Below, in pieces: positions 11,495 to 20,958 of a DNA stretch of 64,000 nucleotides. The stretch lies in contig NZ_AKIV01000062.1 in assembly GCF_000282655.1 (NCBI RefSeq), forward strand, positions 28,800 through 92,799, read 5' to 3'. The DNA is from Polaromonas sp. CF318 (GTDB lineage Bacteria; Pseudomonadota; Gammaproteobacteria; Burkholderiales; Burkholderiaceae_C). Each line of letters opens with the position of its first letter. Position 1 is the stretch's first letter. Position numbers and translations under genes: made by a program. The notes beneath the pieces were generated by a model. The model did not search any database and was not told the origin of the DNA. It worked only from the letters and a program-made list of their open reading frames with translations.

Positions 11495-12484
11495 TTATTC
11501 GGCCTTGATGTTCGCGGCCTTGATGACCTGTGCCCACTTGGCCACTTCCGCGCGCTGGAAGGCGGCGATCTGGGCCGTCGTCATGTTGGCCGGCTCCATG
11601 CCGAAGCCCTTGAGTTTTCCCTGCATCTCGGGCTCCGCCAGGATGCGACCGATTTCCTTGTGCAGGCGATCGACCATGAGAGCGGGCGTTCCCGCCGGCG
11701 CAAAAATCGCCTGCCAGGACAGCACTTCAAAATTGGCCAGGCCCGGCAGGCCGGATTCGGCCACCGTCGGCACGTCCGGCATGGACGCCAGCCGGCTGGC
11801 GGACGTCACCGCGATCGCCCGCAGCTTGCCGCTTTGCACGTGCGGCGCCGCCACGACGCTGGTGTCAAACATCATGTCAACCTGCCCACCAATCACGTCC
11901 TGGATGGCGGGGCCGCTGCCCTTGTAGGGCACGTGCGTGAACTTCACGCCGGAGCGAAAGGCCAGCAACTCCAGCGAAAGGTGTTGCGAGGTGCCGGTGC
12001 CGGCCGAGGCGGACGACAGGCCGCCGCTTTTGCCCTTGCTGGCTTCGAGCACGTCCTTCAGGGTTTTGTAGGGGCTGGCCTGGTTGACCACCAGCACCAG
12101 CGGGTTGGTGCCTATCAGCGTGACGGGCGCAAAGGACTTGATGGGGTCGTAGCCGATCTTGGGATACAGGCTGACGTTGATCGCATGCGAGCTGACCGTA
12201 CCGCCCACCAGCGTATAGCCGTCCGGTGCGGCGCGCGAGCCGACTTCCGAACCGACGCTGCCACCCGCGCCGGGCTTGTTGTCGATGATGATGGTGGTGC
12301 CCAGCGCGGTGCCCAGCTTCTGCCCGATCAGCCGGCCCAGCACATCGGTGGTGCCGCCCGCGGCAAAGGGCACCAGGTAGGTGATGGGCTTGCCGGTCGG
12401 CCAGTTGCCCTGAGCGAATGCAGTCAGCGTTGAAAGGCCGGCCATGGTGGCCAGCGCGGTATTGATCAGGGTACGGCGTTGCAT
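11495..12484 (-). CDS. Bug-family (TctC-like) periplasmic binding protein 2
   Basis: A 329-residue exported receptor of the Bug family with a signal peptide (MQRRTLINTALATMAGLSTLTAFA-QG). It shows WPTGKPITYLVPFAAGGTTD, IDNKPGAGGSVGSE, APDGYTLVGG, FTHVPYKGSGPA and VPTVAESGLPG. It sits between the exported lactonase and garL in the island and is probably cotranscribed with them (51 and 69 base gaps). The ligand is unknown; a sugar acid or lactone is a reasonable guess from neighbours. Confidence 0.88.
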   Translation of the reverse strand: MQRRTLINTALATMAGLSTLTAFAQGNWPTGKPITYLVPFAAGGTTDVLGRLIGQKLGTALGTTIIIDNKPGAGGSVGSEVGSRAAPDGYTLVGGTVSSHAINVSLYPKIGYDPIKSFAPVTLIGTNPLVLVVNQASPYKTLKDVLEASKGKSGGLSSASAGTGTSQHLSLELLAFRSGVKFTHVPYKGSGPAIQDVIGGQVDMMFDTSVVAAPHVQSGKLRAIAVTSASRLASMPDVPTVAESGLPGLANFEVLSWQAIFAPAGTPALMVDRLHKEIGRILAEPEMQGKLKGFGMEPANMTTAQIAAFQRAEVAKWAQVIKAANIKAE

Positions 12485-12535
12485 GAGGGTGTCTCCTTGA
12501 GGTGTATCGGGTGAGTGGATGGGCTGTTCGGCCTC

Positions 12536-13639
12536 TCAGGGCATCTCGACGATTTCAATCCAGTTCGGGTTCTTGCCGACGGGCAGACGCTTGGGCGCGC
12601 CCAGAGCGCCGGTCGCGCCGTCAATGGCGTACACGGACACGCTGTGCGAATCCTGGCCCGCCGCGATCAGGTAGCGTCCCTGCGCATCGATGGCGAAACC
12701 ACGCGGGGTTTTTTCGGTGGGCGTCTGGCCTATGGGCTCCAGCAGGCCGGTGGCGGCGTCGACGCGGAAGGCCGACAGCGTGCTGGAGGTGCGCTCCGAT
12801 GCATAAAGGTAGCGGCCGTCGGGCGTGAGGTGCAGGTCGGCGGCCCAGGGCTTGCCAGCGAATCCGGCCGGCAGCGTGGTGCGGGTCTGCAGCAGCTTGA
12901 GCGTGCCGCGCGCACCGTCCCAGGCGAACACCTGGAGTTGCGCGTCCAGCTCATTGAGCAGGTAGGCAAAGCGCTGCGCCTTGTCCCAGACAAAATGGCG
13001 CGGGCCGGATTTCGCGGCGCCGGTGGTCAACGCCGGGTCGTTGGGCGAGAGTACGCCGGTGGCGGCATCAAAGCGCCAGCTCGAGACGTTGTCGTTGCCC
13101 AGGCTGGTGGCCAGCACAAAGCGGTTGGCCGAGTCCGCATGAACGGCGTGTGCATTCGCGATCCCGGGAATCAGTTGCTGGATGGCGCCGACCTTGCCTT
13201 CCTTGTCGATGCCATTGACGGTGATCTTGTGGCCGGGATAGGACGCCGCGAAGAGCCAACGGCCCGTCAGGTCGGTATCGATGTTGGCCATGCTGTCGGC
13301 CAGGGGCGCCTCACCCAGCTTGCGCAGCTTGCCGGTGGCGCCGTCAATGGCGAAGCTCACGGCACGGAAAGGCTGCGAGCGCAGCGCCGCATACAGAAAG
13401 CGTTTGTCCGGGCTCACGGCCATGGGCATCACGGTGCCGCCCACGTTCACGGTCTCCACCGGCTTGAGCGCGCCCTGGGCGCGGTCCAGCTCGAGCACAG
13501 AGATCTCCTGGCTGTCAGCGTTTGAAACATACACCCAGGTGGCGGCGCAGGCCCCGCCGGCAAGGGCCGCGAGCCCGGCCGTCGCCGTCAGCTGCAAGGC
13601 CAGGCGTAGCGCGCGAAAGCTCGATGGAACGATGGTCAT
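12536..13639 (-). CDS. Exported seven-bladed beta-propeller lactonase (6-phosphogluconolactonase-like family)
   Basis: This 367-residue protein belongs to the lactonase / 3-carboxymuconate-cyclase-like propeller family. It carries an N-terminal signal sequence ending near ACA-ATWVYVSNAD, so it should act in the periplasm. Repeated blade signatures are visible: AVSPDKRFLYAALRS, HAVHADSANRFVLAT, LHLTPDGRYLYASERTSST and RGFAIDAQGRYLIAAGQDSHSVSVYAID. It is separate from the cytoplasmic SMP-30 lactonase at 18190. In this context it could open aldaro- or aldonolactones before uptake; the substrate is inference. Confidence 0.82.
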   Translation of the reverse strand: MTIVPSSFRALRLALQLTATAGLAALAGGACAATWVYVSNADSQEISVLELDRAQGALKPVETVNVGGTVMPMAVSPDKRFLYAALRSQPFRAVSFAIDGATGKLRKLGEAPLADSMANIDTDLTGRWLFAASYPGHKITVNGIDKEGKVGAIQQLIPGIANAHAVHADSANRFVLATSLGNDNVSSWRFDAATGVLSPNDPALTTGAAKSGPRHFVWDKAQRFAYLLNELDAQLQVFAWDGARGTLKLLQTRTTLPAGFAGKPWAADLHLTPDGRYLYASERTSSTLSAFRVDAATGLLEPIGQTPTEKTPRGFAIDAQGRYLIAAGQDSHSVSVYAIDGATGALGAPKRLPVGKNPNWIEIVEMP

Positions 13640-13674
13640 GGTCTGTCTCCTTCTGTTTGTGTTGTGTATGCGGC

Positions 13675-15249
13675 TCAGGTCACAGGGGCCGGGTTGAACA
13701 GCACCAGCGCGTTGTGCAGCTTCCAGTGCTCGGCCCAGGTTTTCTTGCGTCCGCTGGCCACGTCCAGCATGAAGCGGAACAGTTCCCAGCCGACCTCTTC
13801 AATCGTGGCGTCGCCGTCGGCGATGCGCCCGGCGTTGATGTCCATCAGGTCGTGCCAGCGCCGCGCCAGGTCGGTGCGGGTGGCCACCTTGATCACCGGC
13901 ACTTCGGCCAGGCCGTAGGGTGTGCCGCGGCCGGTGGTGAACACATGGATGTTGATGCCGGCGGCCAGTTGCAGCGTGCCGCAGATAAAGTCGCTGGCGG
14001 GCGTCGCGGCGTAGATCAGGCCTTTTTGTTTGACCTTCTCGCCGGGCGAGAGCACGCCGCTGATGGGCGCGCTGCCCGACTTGACGATGGAGCCCATGGC
14101 CTTTTCAACAATGTTGGAAAGGCCGCCTTTTTTGTTGCCCGGCGTGGTGTTGGCGCTGCGGTCCACCTGCCCTTTTTTGAGGTAGGCGTCGTACCAGGCC
14201 ATTTCACGGATCATGGCCTCGGCTACTTCCGGCGTGCTGGCCCGCGAGGTCAGCTGGTCTATGCCATCGCGCACTTCGGTGGTCTCGGAGAACATCACGG
14301 TCGCGCCGGCACGCACCAGCAGGTCGGTGGCAAAGCCCACCGCCGGATTCGCCGTCACCCCGGAAAACGCGTCGCTGCCGCCGCACTGCACGCCCACCAC
14401 CAGTTCGCTGGCGGGCACCGTCTCGCGCTTACGCGCATTGAGCCGCTCCAGGTGCAGCAAGGCGGTTTCCATGATCGAATCAATCATGGACATAAAGCCG
14501 ACGTGGTTCTCGGACTGCAGGCAGACCACGTCCAGGGCGGCTTCGGCGCTGGTGCCCACGTCGGCCACATTGCGCTCGTCAATGATTTGTATGCTGCCCG
14601 GCGGCAGCAGGCGCTCGGGCTGCAGTTTTTCACAGCCCAGGCTCACCACCATGACCTCGCCGCCGAAGTTGGGGTTCAGGCTGATGTTGCGCAGGGTGCG
14701 TATCGGGATGATGGCGTCGGGCGCGTCAATCGCCACGCCGCAACCGTAGGTATGCTCCAGCCCCACCACGTCGTCGACATTGGGAAAACGCGGCAGCAGC
14801 TCGGCCTTGATGCGCTGGACCGCGAAGTCCACCACGCCGGCCACGCACTGCACCGTGGTGGTGACGGCCAGGATGTTGCGGCTGCCGACCGAGCCGTCCG
14901 GGTTGCGGAAGCCCTCGAAGGTATAGCCTTCCAGCGCCGGCAGCGGCTCGGGCCGCACCGTGGCCTTGGGCAGGTTGTCCAGCGTGCGCGCATCGGGCAT
15001 CTCCAGCAGGCGCTCATGCACCCAGCTGCCGGCCGGGATGTCTTTGAGCGCGTAGCCTATGGGCACGTTGTAGCGCAGCACCGCCGCGCCCTTGGGCAGG
15101 TCCACCAGCGCCACCTTGTGGCCCTGGGGCACACGCTCCACCAGCCGCAAACCATCGGCGAAAGCGGTACCCTCGGGCAGGCCACCGTCGTTGGCGACGA
15201 TCGCGACGTTGTCGCGAGGATGCATGCGGATGTGAAGCGGTGCGGCCAT
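13675..15249 (-). CDS. garD: Galactarate dehydratase
   Basis: GarD dehydrates galactarate (mucate) to 5-keto-4-deoxy-D-glucarate, using a metal ion. The 524-residue length matches the usual ~523. The small N-terminal SAF-like domain ([10 protein letters not shown] ... [25 protein letters not shown]) is followed by the UxaA-type catalytic region with [65 protein letters not shown] and the C-terminal [18 protein letters not shown]. Altronate dehydratase UxaA is the main alternative; the length and neighbours (garL, garR, udh) favour GarD. It lies 14 bases after dctM. Confidence 0.94.
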   Translation of the reverse strand: MAAPLHIRMHPRDNVAIVANDGGLPEGTAFADGLRLVERVPQGHKVALVDLPKGAAVLRYNVPIGYALKDIPAGSWVHERLLEMPDARTLDNLPKATVRPEPLPALEGYTFEGFRNPDGSVGSRNILAVTTTVQCVAGVVDFAVQRIKAELLPRFPNVDDVVGLEHTYGCGVAIDAPDAIIPIRTLRNISLNPNFGGEVMVVSLGCEKLQPERLLPPGSIQIIDERNVADVGTSAEAALDVVCLQSENHVGFMSMIDSIMETALLHLERLNARKRETVPASELVVGVQCGGSDAFSGVTANPAVGFATDLLVRAGATVMFSETTEVRDGIDQLTSRASTPEVAEAMIREMAWYDAYLKKGQVDRSANTTPGNKKGGLSNIVEKAMGSIVKSGSAPISGVLSPGEKVKQKGLIYAATPASDFICGTLQLAAGINIHVFTTGRGTPYGLAEVPVIKVATRTDLARRWHDLMDINAGRIADGDATIEEVGWELFRFMLDVASGRKKTWAEHWKLHNALVLFNPAPVT

Positions 15250-15263
15250 GGCGTGCGATTTCC

Positions 15264-16562
15264 TTATTTACCGACCGTCATGTAGAGGCTGGGCAGCCAC
15301 ATGGAGAAAGCCGGAATGAACGTGACCAGCGCCAGCGCGAAAATCAGCGCGCCGTAGAAAGGCCAGATGGTGCGCATCACCGTACCCACGGACACCCCGC
15401 CTATGGCACAACCCACGAACTGGGTGGTACCCACAGGCGGCGTGTTCAGGCCCAGCGCGCAATTGATCAGCAACACGATGCCGAACTGCACCGAACTCAT
15501 GCCGTAGTGCTGGGCAATCGGCAGGAAGATCGGCGTGCACAGCAGGATGGTGGCCGCCATGTCCAGGAAGGTGCCCAGCACGAACAGGATGATGTTGATG
15601 AGCAGGAAGATCACCCACGGCGTGGTGGTGACCTGCGACAGCATTTGCCCCGTCAATTCCGCGACGCCGTAAAGGCTGATGAGGTAGCCGAAGGTGCTGG
15701 AAATGCCGATCAGCAGCAGGATGACGCCGGTCGTCTTGACGGCCTTGGAAGCGGCCTTGATGAAGTGCTCCCACTTGAGCGTGCGGTAGACGAAGATGGT
15801 CAGGGCCAGCGCATACAGGACAGCCACGGCGGCGGATTCGGTGGCGGTGAAGATGCCCGAAAGAATGCCGCCGAGAATCAGCACCACAATCATCAGGCCC
15901 GGCAGCGCCGCGGCGAGCGAACGCGCCACAATCGCCCATCCCGGGAAACTGCCGGCCGGATAACCGCGTTTCACGGCGACCAGGTAGGCCGCCGCCAGGT
16001 TGCAGATGGTCAGGATGGCGGCAGGCAGCAGCGCCGCCAGGATCAGCGCGGCAATCGAAACCTTGCCGCCGGCAGCCAGCGAATAAATGATCAGGTTGTG
16101 GCTGGTCGGCATCAGGGCGCCCACCAGCGCGGCATGCGTCGTCACATTGACGGCGTAGTCGGCGTGGTAGCCCTCTTTCTTCATCATCGGGATCATCACC
16201 GCGCCCATGGCCGACACGTCCGCCACGGGAGAGCCGGAAACGCCCCCAAACAAGGTGCAGGCCACCACATTGGACATGCCCAGGCCGCCGCGCACATGGC
16301 CGACCAGGTTGCGGGCCAGGTTCACGATGCGGTCGGCGATACCGCCGTAAAGCATGAGCTCACCGGCGAAGATGAAAAACGGAATCGCGAGAAAGGAAAA
16401 AATCCCCATGCCCGAGGTCATCTGCTGGAAACCGACCGCAAGCGGCAGGCCTTCATAGAGCAGCGTGGCCAGTGCGGACAGGCCGATGGAAAACGCCACC
16501 GGCACGCCGAGCAGCAGGAACAGCGTGAAGGAAATACAAAGGATCAACAATGGGATAGTCAT
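15264..16562 (-). CDS. dctM: TRAP transporter large permease, DctM family
   Basis: The large membrane subunit carries substrate across the inner membrane coupled to sodium or proton flow. At 432 residues with about twelve hydrophobic segments it matches the DctM family. Landmarks include [62 protein letters not shown] and [15 protein letters not shown]. It begins seven bases after dctQ and is followed 14 bases later by garD, so transport and catabolism are probably expressed together. Confidence 0.95.
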   Translation of the reverse strand: MTIPLLILCISFTLFLLLGVPVAFSIGLSALATLLYEGLPLAVGFQQMTSGMGIFSFLAIPFFIFAGELMLYGGIADRIVNLARNLVGHVRGGLGMSNVVACTLFGGVSGSPVADVSAMGAVMIPMMKKEGYHADYAVNVTTHAALVGALMPTSHNLIIYSLAAGGKVSIAALILAALLPAAILTICNLAAAYLVAVKRGYPAGSFPGWAIVARSLAAALPGLMIVVLILGGILSGIFTATESAAVAVLYALALTIFVYRTLKWEHFIKAASKAVKTTGVILLLIGISSTFGYLISLYGVAELTGQMLSQVTTTPWVIFLLINIILFVLGTFLDMAATILLCTPIFLPIAQHYGMSSVQFGIVLLINCALGLNTPPVGTTQFVGCAIGGVSVGTVMRTIWPFYGALIFALALVTFIPAFSMWLPSLYMTVGK

Positions 16563-16569
16563 GATTTTT

Positions 16570-17058
16570 TCAGCCCCAGGCCGGTTCGACTTCTTGGCCC
16601 TTGGCGAGCGCGATGATGTGCTCGATGGAGAACATCACAATGAGAACGCCCGCAATGGTTGCGGGAACATAGCGCCATCCCTCGGAAATCCACAGGGTGG
16701 GCAAGCGGTAGCTCCACACGGATTGGGCCAGCGAAGCACAGTTGTAGGCCATGGCGGCGCCGAACAGCAATACCAGCGCGTGGATCAGGTATTCCATCTT
16801 CAGTCGAACGCTTTCCGGCGCGAGAACCAGAAAGGATTCCAGCCCGATGTGGCCGGCGTCGCGAACACCCACGGCCGTGCCGAACATCGTGACATACAAC
16901 ACCAGCAGCAAGGCCAGGCTCTCCGCCCAGGTTGGGGTGTTATTCAGGACATAACGGCCGAAGACCTGCCAGCTGACGGCGCAAATCACCGCCACAAGGC
17001 CGAAAATGCCCAGCCACATGCAAGTCCGGGCGAGCCCACGACAAATTTTTGTGTACAT
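16570..17058 (-). CDS. dctQ: TRAP transporter small permease, DctQ family
   Basis: The four-helix DctQ subunit joins the receptor and DctM. The 162-residue product has hydrophobic segments near residues 14-35, 50-68, 90-110 and 130-150 and the family pattern VSWQVFGRYVLNNTPTWAESLALLL followed by VRDAGHIGLE. I placed the start at the ATG at 17058 (MYTKICRG), since longer in-frame starts would enter the strong hairpin just downstream of dctP. No good ribosome-binding site is visible, so the start is uncertain. Confidence 0.85.
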   Translation of the reverse strand: MYTKICRGLARTCMWLGIFGLVAVICAVSWQVFGRYVLNNTPTWAESLALLLVLYVTMFGTAVGVRDAGHIGLESFLVLAPESVRLKMEYLIHALVLLFGAAMAYNCASLAQSVWSYRLPTLWISEGWRYVPATIAGVLIVMFSIEHIIALAKGQEVEPAWG

Positions 17059-17123
17059 AAATAAAGTGCGGAAGTGAAGGCCGCCCCAGAGAAATTTTTC
17101 CAAGCGGCAGGAATGCCGTAAAA

Positions 17124-17150
17124 CGCGCCGGCCGCAAACGGGCCGGCGCG
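17124..17150 (-). terminator. Strong hairpin between dctP and dctQM (likely partial terminator)
   Basis: A perfect 10-bp stem (CGCGCCGGCC at 17124-17133 with GGCCGGCGCG at 17141-17150, 7-base loop) is followed on the minus strand by TTTT. It lies right after the dctP stop and would keep receptor mRNA more abundant than permease mRNA. Confidence 0.7.
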
Positions 17151-17160
17151 GGATCAAGAT

Positions 17161-18132
17161 TTACTTGGTGTCCTGGATGCGTTTGACGAGGCTCTTGAGC
17201 GCCGCGTCGGTGATGAACTTGTCATAAACAGGCTTCATGGCGTTCTGGAAAGACACCTTGTCCACCTGGATGATCTCGGCACCACCGGCTTTGACGGTGG
17301 CCAGCGATTTTTCCTCGCGCTCGTCCCACAGCTTGCGCATGTAAGGCACGGACTCCTTGGCCGCCTGGCGGATCGCCTTCTGGTCATCGGCGCTCAGGCC
17401 GTCCCAGGTGCGCTTGGAGAACAGCAGCATCTCGGGCGCCATCGAATGCTCGGTGATGGAGTAGAACTTGGCCACTTCAAAATGGCGCGAGCTTTCATAC
17501 GAAGGGTAGTTGTTTTCGGCGGCGTCAACCAGGCCCGTCTTCAGCGCGGTGTAGACCTCGCCGAAGGGCATGGGCGTCGCGTTGGCGCCCATGGCTTCGA
17601 GCAAGGAGACCCAGAGGTCCGACTGCTGGACGCGCACTTTCAGGCCCTTCGCGTCGGCCAGCGAACGAACGGGTTTTTTGACCGTGTACAGGTTGCGCGC
17701 GCCGCTGTCGTAATACGCCAGGCCGATAAAGCCCTGGGGCGCGCACGAAGCCAGGATCTGCTCGCCGATGGGGCCGTCAAGCACGTGGCGCATGTGATCC
17801 TTGGAGCGGAACAGGAAAGGCATGGTCGGGACCTGCGTTTCGGGGCAGATGTTGTTCATCGGCGCGATGTTCACGCGCGTCATCGCCAGGGCGCCGATCT
17901 TGGTCTGCTCGATCGTGTCTTTCTCGCTGCCGAGCGCGCTGTTGTTGAACACCTTGATGCTGTGCTTGCCGTTGGTCAGCACTTTGAGCCGCTCGCCCAT
18001 GAACTTCACGGCTTCCACCGTGGGGTAGCCATCAGGGTGAATATCCGAAGAACGGAATTCAGTGGCAAAACCGGCCAGCGGCAGCACCGCCAGGGCAGCG
18101 GCGACCGCAAACAATGTTTTTTTAATCTTCAT
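17161..18132 (-). CDS. dctP: TRAP transporter substrate-binding protein, DctP family (uronate type, second of three)
   Basis: This 323-residue periplasmic receptor has a signal peptide ending near AGFA-TEF. Conserved features are [27 protein letters not shown], the ligand-binding Arg stretch [11 protein letters not shown] and [29 protein letters not shown]. It is the receptor directly linked to dctQ and dctM. From memory it resembles Polaromonas sp. JS666 Bpro_3107, a receptor crystallised with glucuronate/galacturonate; I could not verify this. Adjacent udh and lactonase genes support uronate as substrate. Confidence 0.92.
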   Translation of the reverse strand: MKIKKTLFAVAAALAVLPLAGFATEFRSSDIHPDGYPTVEAVKFMGERLKVLTNGKHSIKVFNNSALGSEKDTIEQTKIGALAMTRVNIAPMNNICPETQVPTMPFLFRSKDHMRHVLDGPIGEQILASCAPQGFIGLAYYDSGARNLYTVKKPVRSLADAKGLKVRVQQSDLWVSLLEAMGANATPMPFGEVYTALKTGLVDAAENNYPSYESSRHFEVAKFYSITEHSMAPEMLLFSKRTWDGLSADDQKAIRQAAKESVPYMRKLWDEREEKSLATVKAGGAEIIQVDKVSFQNAMKPVYDKFITDAALKSLVKRIQDTK

Positions 18133-18189
18133 GTCTCATCCTCTAAGGTTGGTGGTGGAAACGGGAACGGAAACTTTTTTAGGAAACTT

Positions 18190-19080
18190 TTAATACAGAC
18201 ACGCGGGCTCGGGCAGCCCGCGCACGCCGGGGCGCAACGCGAACACACCGCCGGCCAGCGGCTGGTCAGAGAGATCGACACCTTCGGGGCGTATCGATGT
18301 CACGAACAGGGTGTCAAGCCCGGCGCCGCCGAAGGCGCACATGGCGGGCTTCTTCACGGGCACAGCCAGCGAGCGGTCCAGCTTGCCGGCGGGCGTGAAG
18401 CGGTGAACCAGGCCGGCGTCGTTGCCGCAGATCCAGTAGCAGCCGTCGGCGTCGACGGCCGCGCCGTCGGGCCGGCCGGGTAGCGGGTTCATGTCGATGA
18501 AAAGGCGGCGGTTCGACGGGATGCCGGTTTGGGTGTCGTAGTCAAAGGCCCAGACCGACTGCACCGAAGGGTGGGAATCGGACAAATACATGGTGCGGCC
18601 GTCGGGGCTGAAGGCCATGCCGTTGGGCGTGATGAAGCCCTCCAGCAGCACCTTGAGGCCGTTGCCCTGGTAGCTGTAGATGCTGCCGACGCGCGCGCCG
18701 GCGGCCATGTTCATCTGCATGGTGCCGGCCAGGAAGCGCCCCTGCCGGTCGCAGCGGCCGTCGTTAAAACGCATGCCGGCCTGCGCATGGGTCACGCCGG
18801 CAAGCCGCTGAAAACCCAGCTGGCCGCCGGCCCCGGGACTCAGGCGAAAGACACCGCTCTCGGCGCCGGCGATCCAGTCCTTGGCGCCGAGGCGGCCGAC
18901 GCAGGCGAGCATTTCGGGCGCCAGCCATTCGGTCAGCGCGGCGTCGGCCACGCTCCAGCGGCACAAACGGCGCGCCGGGATGTCAACCCAGTACAGCGCC
19001 TGTTCAGCAGCGTCCCAGACCGGGCTTTCGCCCACGCCGTTGCGCGCATCCAGAACCAGTTCGACCTGCAATTCACTCAT
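18190..19080 (-). CDS. SMP-30/gluconolactonase-family lactonase (probable aldarolactonase)
   Basis: This 296-residue cytoplasmic six-bladed propeller hydrolase belongs to the SMP-30/regucalcin family. Metal-binding positions are visible: Glu in GVGESPVWD near residue 18, FNDGRCDRQGRFLAGTM, TPNGMAFSPDGRTMYLSDS and RPDGAAVDADGCYW. The ATG at 19080 (MSEL) was chosen; the longer open frame would overlap udh. It starts 14 bases after udh. Udh yields an aldaro-1,5-lactone that rearranges to the 1,4-lactone, so a partner lactonase opening it to galactarate or glucarate fits well. Confidence 0.88.
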   Translation of the reverse strand: MSELQVELVLDARNGVGESPVWDAAEQALYWVDIPARRLCRWSVADAALTEWLAPEMLACVGRLGAKDWIAGAESGVFRLSPGAGGQLGFQRLAGVTHAQAGMRFNDGRCDRQGRFLAGTMQMNMAAGARVGSIYSYQGNGLKVLLEGFITPNGMAFSPDGRTMYLSDSHPSVQSVWAFDYDTQTGIPSNRRLFIDMNPLPGRPDGAAVDADGCYWICGNDAGLVHRFTPAGKLDRSLAVPVKKPAMCAFGGAGLDTLFVTSIRPEGVDLSDQPLAGGVFALRPGVRGLPEPACLY

Positions 19081-19094
19081 GCCGTGCCCGCCGT

Positions 19095-19904
19095 TCAGTC
19101 GCCGAAAGGGCCGGCCACGACAAAGCCGCCGCCCTGGTACTGGGCCACCGGGTCCTTCAGGTCGGGCGCGGGTGTGCGGGCGTAAATGGCCTCGCGGAAG
19201 ATGTCGGAGCTGTCCTTGGGCACATAACCGATGTGGCGGGCGCGGCTGTTGTCCCACCAGGTCACGGCGTTGTCGGACATGCCGAACACAATGCTGTGGC
19301 CCAGCACCGGCGTGGTGAGGCAGGCGGTGATCAGGCGGTGCAGGTCGTCAAAGCTCAGCCAGGTGGCCAGCATGCGGCGGTCCTTGGGCTCGGCGAAGGA
19401 GGAGCCAATGCGCACGCAGGCGGTTTCAATGCCGTAGCGGTCGAAATACAGGCGCGACAGGTCTTCGCCGAAGGCCTTGCTCAGGCCGTACAGGCCGTCG
19501 GGGCGCGGCGGGTGGTCGGCGTTGATGGTCTGGTCCTGGCGGTAAAAGCCGGTGACGTGGTTGGAGCTGGCAAAAACAATGCGCTTGACGCCGTTCTTGC
19601 GCGCCGCTTCATATAAGTTATAGGCACCCAGGATGTTGGCCTGCAGGATGGGGCCGAACGGCCCTTCCACCGAGACGCCGCCCAGATGGACGATGGCGTC
19701 CACACCCTGGACCACGGTGTGCACCGCGGCGGAGTCCGCCAGGTCGGCCAGGACGACCTCTTCGCCGGCCGCGGCGGCGCCGAAAGGCTGGACGTCCGAC
19801 AGGCGCAGCACCGAGCAATTGGCCTTCAGGCGCTCGCGCAGGGCCTTGCCCAAACCGCCGGCCGCACCGGTCAGCAACAGCTTCTCATGAACTTTGATGG
19901 TCAT
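19095..19904 (-). CDS. udh: NAD-dependent uronate dehydrogenase
   Basis: Udh oxidises D-galacturonate or D-glucuronate at C1 to the aldarolactone with NAD+. The 269-residue extended short-chain dehydrogenase has the NAD-binding GAAGGLG at residues 13-19, IVHLGGVSVEGPF, the active-site FASSNHVTGFY, the catalytic pair in YGLSK near residue 136 and the C-terminal WWDNSRARHIGYVPKD. These blocks match the characterised Agrobacterium-type Udh sequence as I remember it. It is the first gene of the minus-strand run and is divergent from a GntR regulator with a candidate operator between them. Confidence 0.92.
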   Translation of the reverse strand: MTIKVHEKLLLTGAAGGLGKALRERLKANCSVLRLSDVQPFGAAAAGEEVVLADLADSAAVHTVVQGVDAIVHLGGVSVEGPFGPILQANILGAYNLYEAARKNGVKRIVFASSNHVTGFYRQDQTINADHPPRPDGLYGLSKAFGEDLSRLYFDRYGIETACVRIGSSFAEPKDRRMLATWLSFDDLHRLITACLTTPVLGHSIVFGMSDNAVTWWDNSRARHIGYVPKDSSDIFREAIYARTPAPDLKDPVAQYQGGGFVVAGPFGD

Positions 19905-19991
19905 TTTTTACGTCCGGGTCCAGTGCCGTCACAAACACTGGACTTTTTTTCGGAGTTTGTTAAAGTCAAGCTACAAATGCATCAGTCATAG

Positions 19992-20005
19992 GTTGTCTGA
20001 TGACT
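19992..20005. promoter_or_regulatory. Candidate GntR operator between udh and its regulator
   Basis: GTTGTCTGATGACT lies in the 144-base divergent gap. The same pattern, GTTGTnnGATrACT, recurs at 20906-20919 just before gudD and matches at 11 of 14 positions. A larger inverted repeat (CATCAG at 19979-19984 with CTGATG at 19997-20002) surrounds it. Confidence 0.6.
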
Positions 20006-20048
20006 CGGAATTCTCGGTTTCGCCCCCTAGCTTGTCAATGGTTTTTTA

Positions 20049-20894
20049 ATGGACTCAAGGAAAACCCCTAGTCGCCCGGAAGCAGGCCTGACGCCTGCCT
20101 TTCACGAGGAGCTGCCGCGCGTGCGCAGGCCCCGCGGACTGGTGGGCGAGATCGTTGAAAGCCTGGCCAGCAGCATCCGCGAGGGGCGCCTGCAGCCCGG
20201 CGAAAAACTGCCCACCGAAGCCGAAATCATGGCCCGCTTCGACGTCAGCCGCACCGTGGTGCGCGAGTCGCTGTCCAAGCTGCAGGCCTCGGGCCTGGTG
20301 GAAACCCGGCACGGCATAGGCACTTTTGTGCTGCAGCCGCAGAATGCCGGCAACTTCAAGATCACCGCCGAGGACTTCGCCACCGTGGCCGACGTGATCT
20401 CGGTGCTGGAGCTGCGCATCAGCCTGGAAACCGAGGCCGCGGGCCTGGCCGCCCAGAGGAGAACGCCGGAAAACCTCAAGGCCATGGAAACCGCCCTGCG
20501 CGCCTTCCACGACTCCATCAGCCTGGATTCCGACGCGGTGCCACCCGACTTCCAGTTCCACATGGAAGTGGCCCGCTCGACCGGCAACCGGCACTTCGCC
20601 GACCTGATGACCTACCTGGGCACCATGATCATCCCGCGCACCCGCGTGAACACGGCGCACAGCGCGCCCGAGGGCCGCTTCAACTACCTGCAGCGGGTCA
20701 ACAGCGAGCACGAGAGCATTTACAACGCCATCCGCAACCAGGACGCAGAGGCGGCGCGCGCCGCCATGCGTACCCACCTGTCCAACAGCCGCGAACGGCT
20801 GCGCCGGGGCAACAATGCGCACACCATGCAGCCACCCGGGGAGCCCGCGGACACACCGGCCGCCCAGGCCCTGGGTACAAACCTGGTTGCATAA
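20049..20894 (+). CDS. GntR-family transcriptional regulator, FadR/FCD subfamily
   Basis: This 281-residue regulator probably controls the uronate island. Residues about 28-95 form the winged helix-turn-helix ([28 protein letters not shown] is too long to cite whole; the recognition part is [21 protein letters not shown]). Residues about 115-255 form the all-helical FCD ligand domain, with [26 protein letters not shown] and [13 protein letters not shown] supplying the usual acidic and His metal/ligand residues. It is transcribed divergently from udh and followed by gudD 64 bases later. Sugar-acid effectors are typical for this subfamily; repression relieved by a uronate or aldarate is the inference. 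Confidence 0.9.
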   Translation: MDSRKTPSRPEAGLTPAFHEELPRVRRPRGLVGEIVESLASSIREGRLQPGEKLPTEAEIMARFDVSRTVVRESLSKLQASGLVETRHGIGTFVLQPQNAGNFKITAEDFATVADVISVLELRISLETEAAGLAAQRRTPENLKAMETALRAFHDSISLDSDAVPPDFQFHMEVARSTGNRHFADLMTYLGTMIIPRTRVNTAHSAPEGRFNYLQRVNSEHESIYNAIRNQDAEAARAAMRTHLSNSRERLRRGNNAHTMQPPGEPADTPAAQALGTNLVA

Positions 20895-20905
20895 AAAATC
20901 AGCGA

Positions 20906-20919
20906 GTTGTACGATAACT
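20906..20919. promoter_or_regulatory. Candidate GntR operator upstream of gudD
   Basis: GTTGTACGATAACT, with AGTT/AACT ends forming an inverted repeat, lies 12 bases after the gntR stop and about 40 bases before gudD. It shares the GTTGTnnGATrACT pattern with the site at 19992-20005. Confidence 0.6.
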
Positions 20920-20958
20920 GATAAATCAGCTTTATCAACCCACTACAACACGCCCGGT

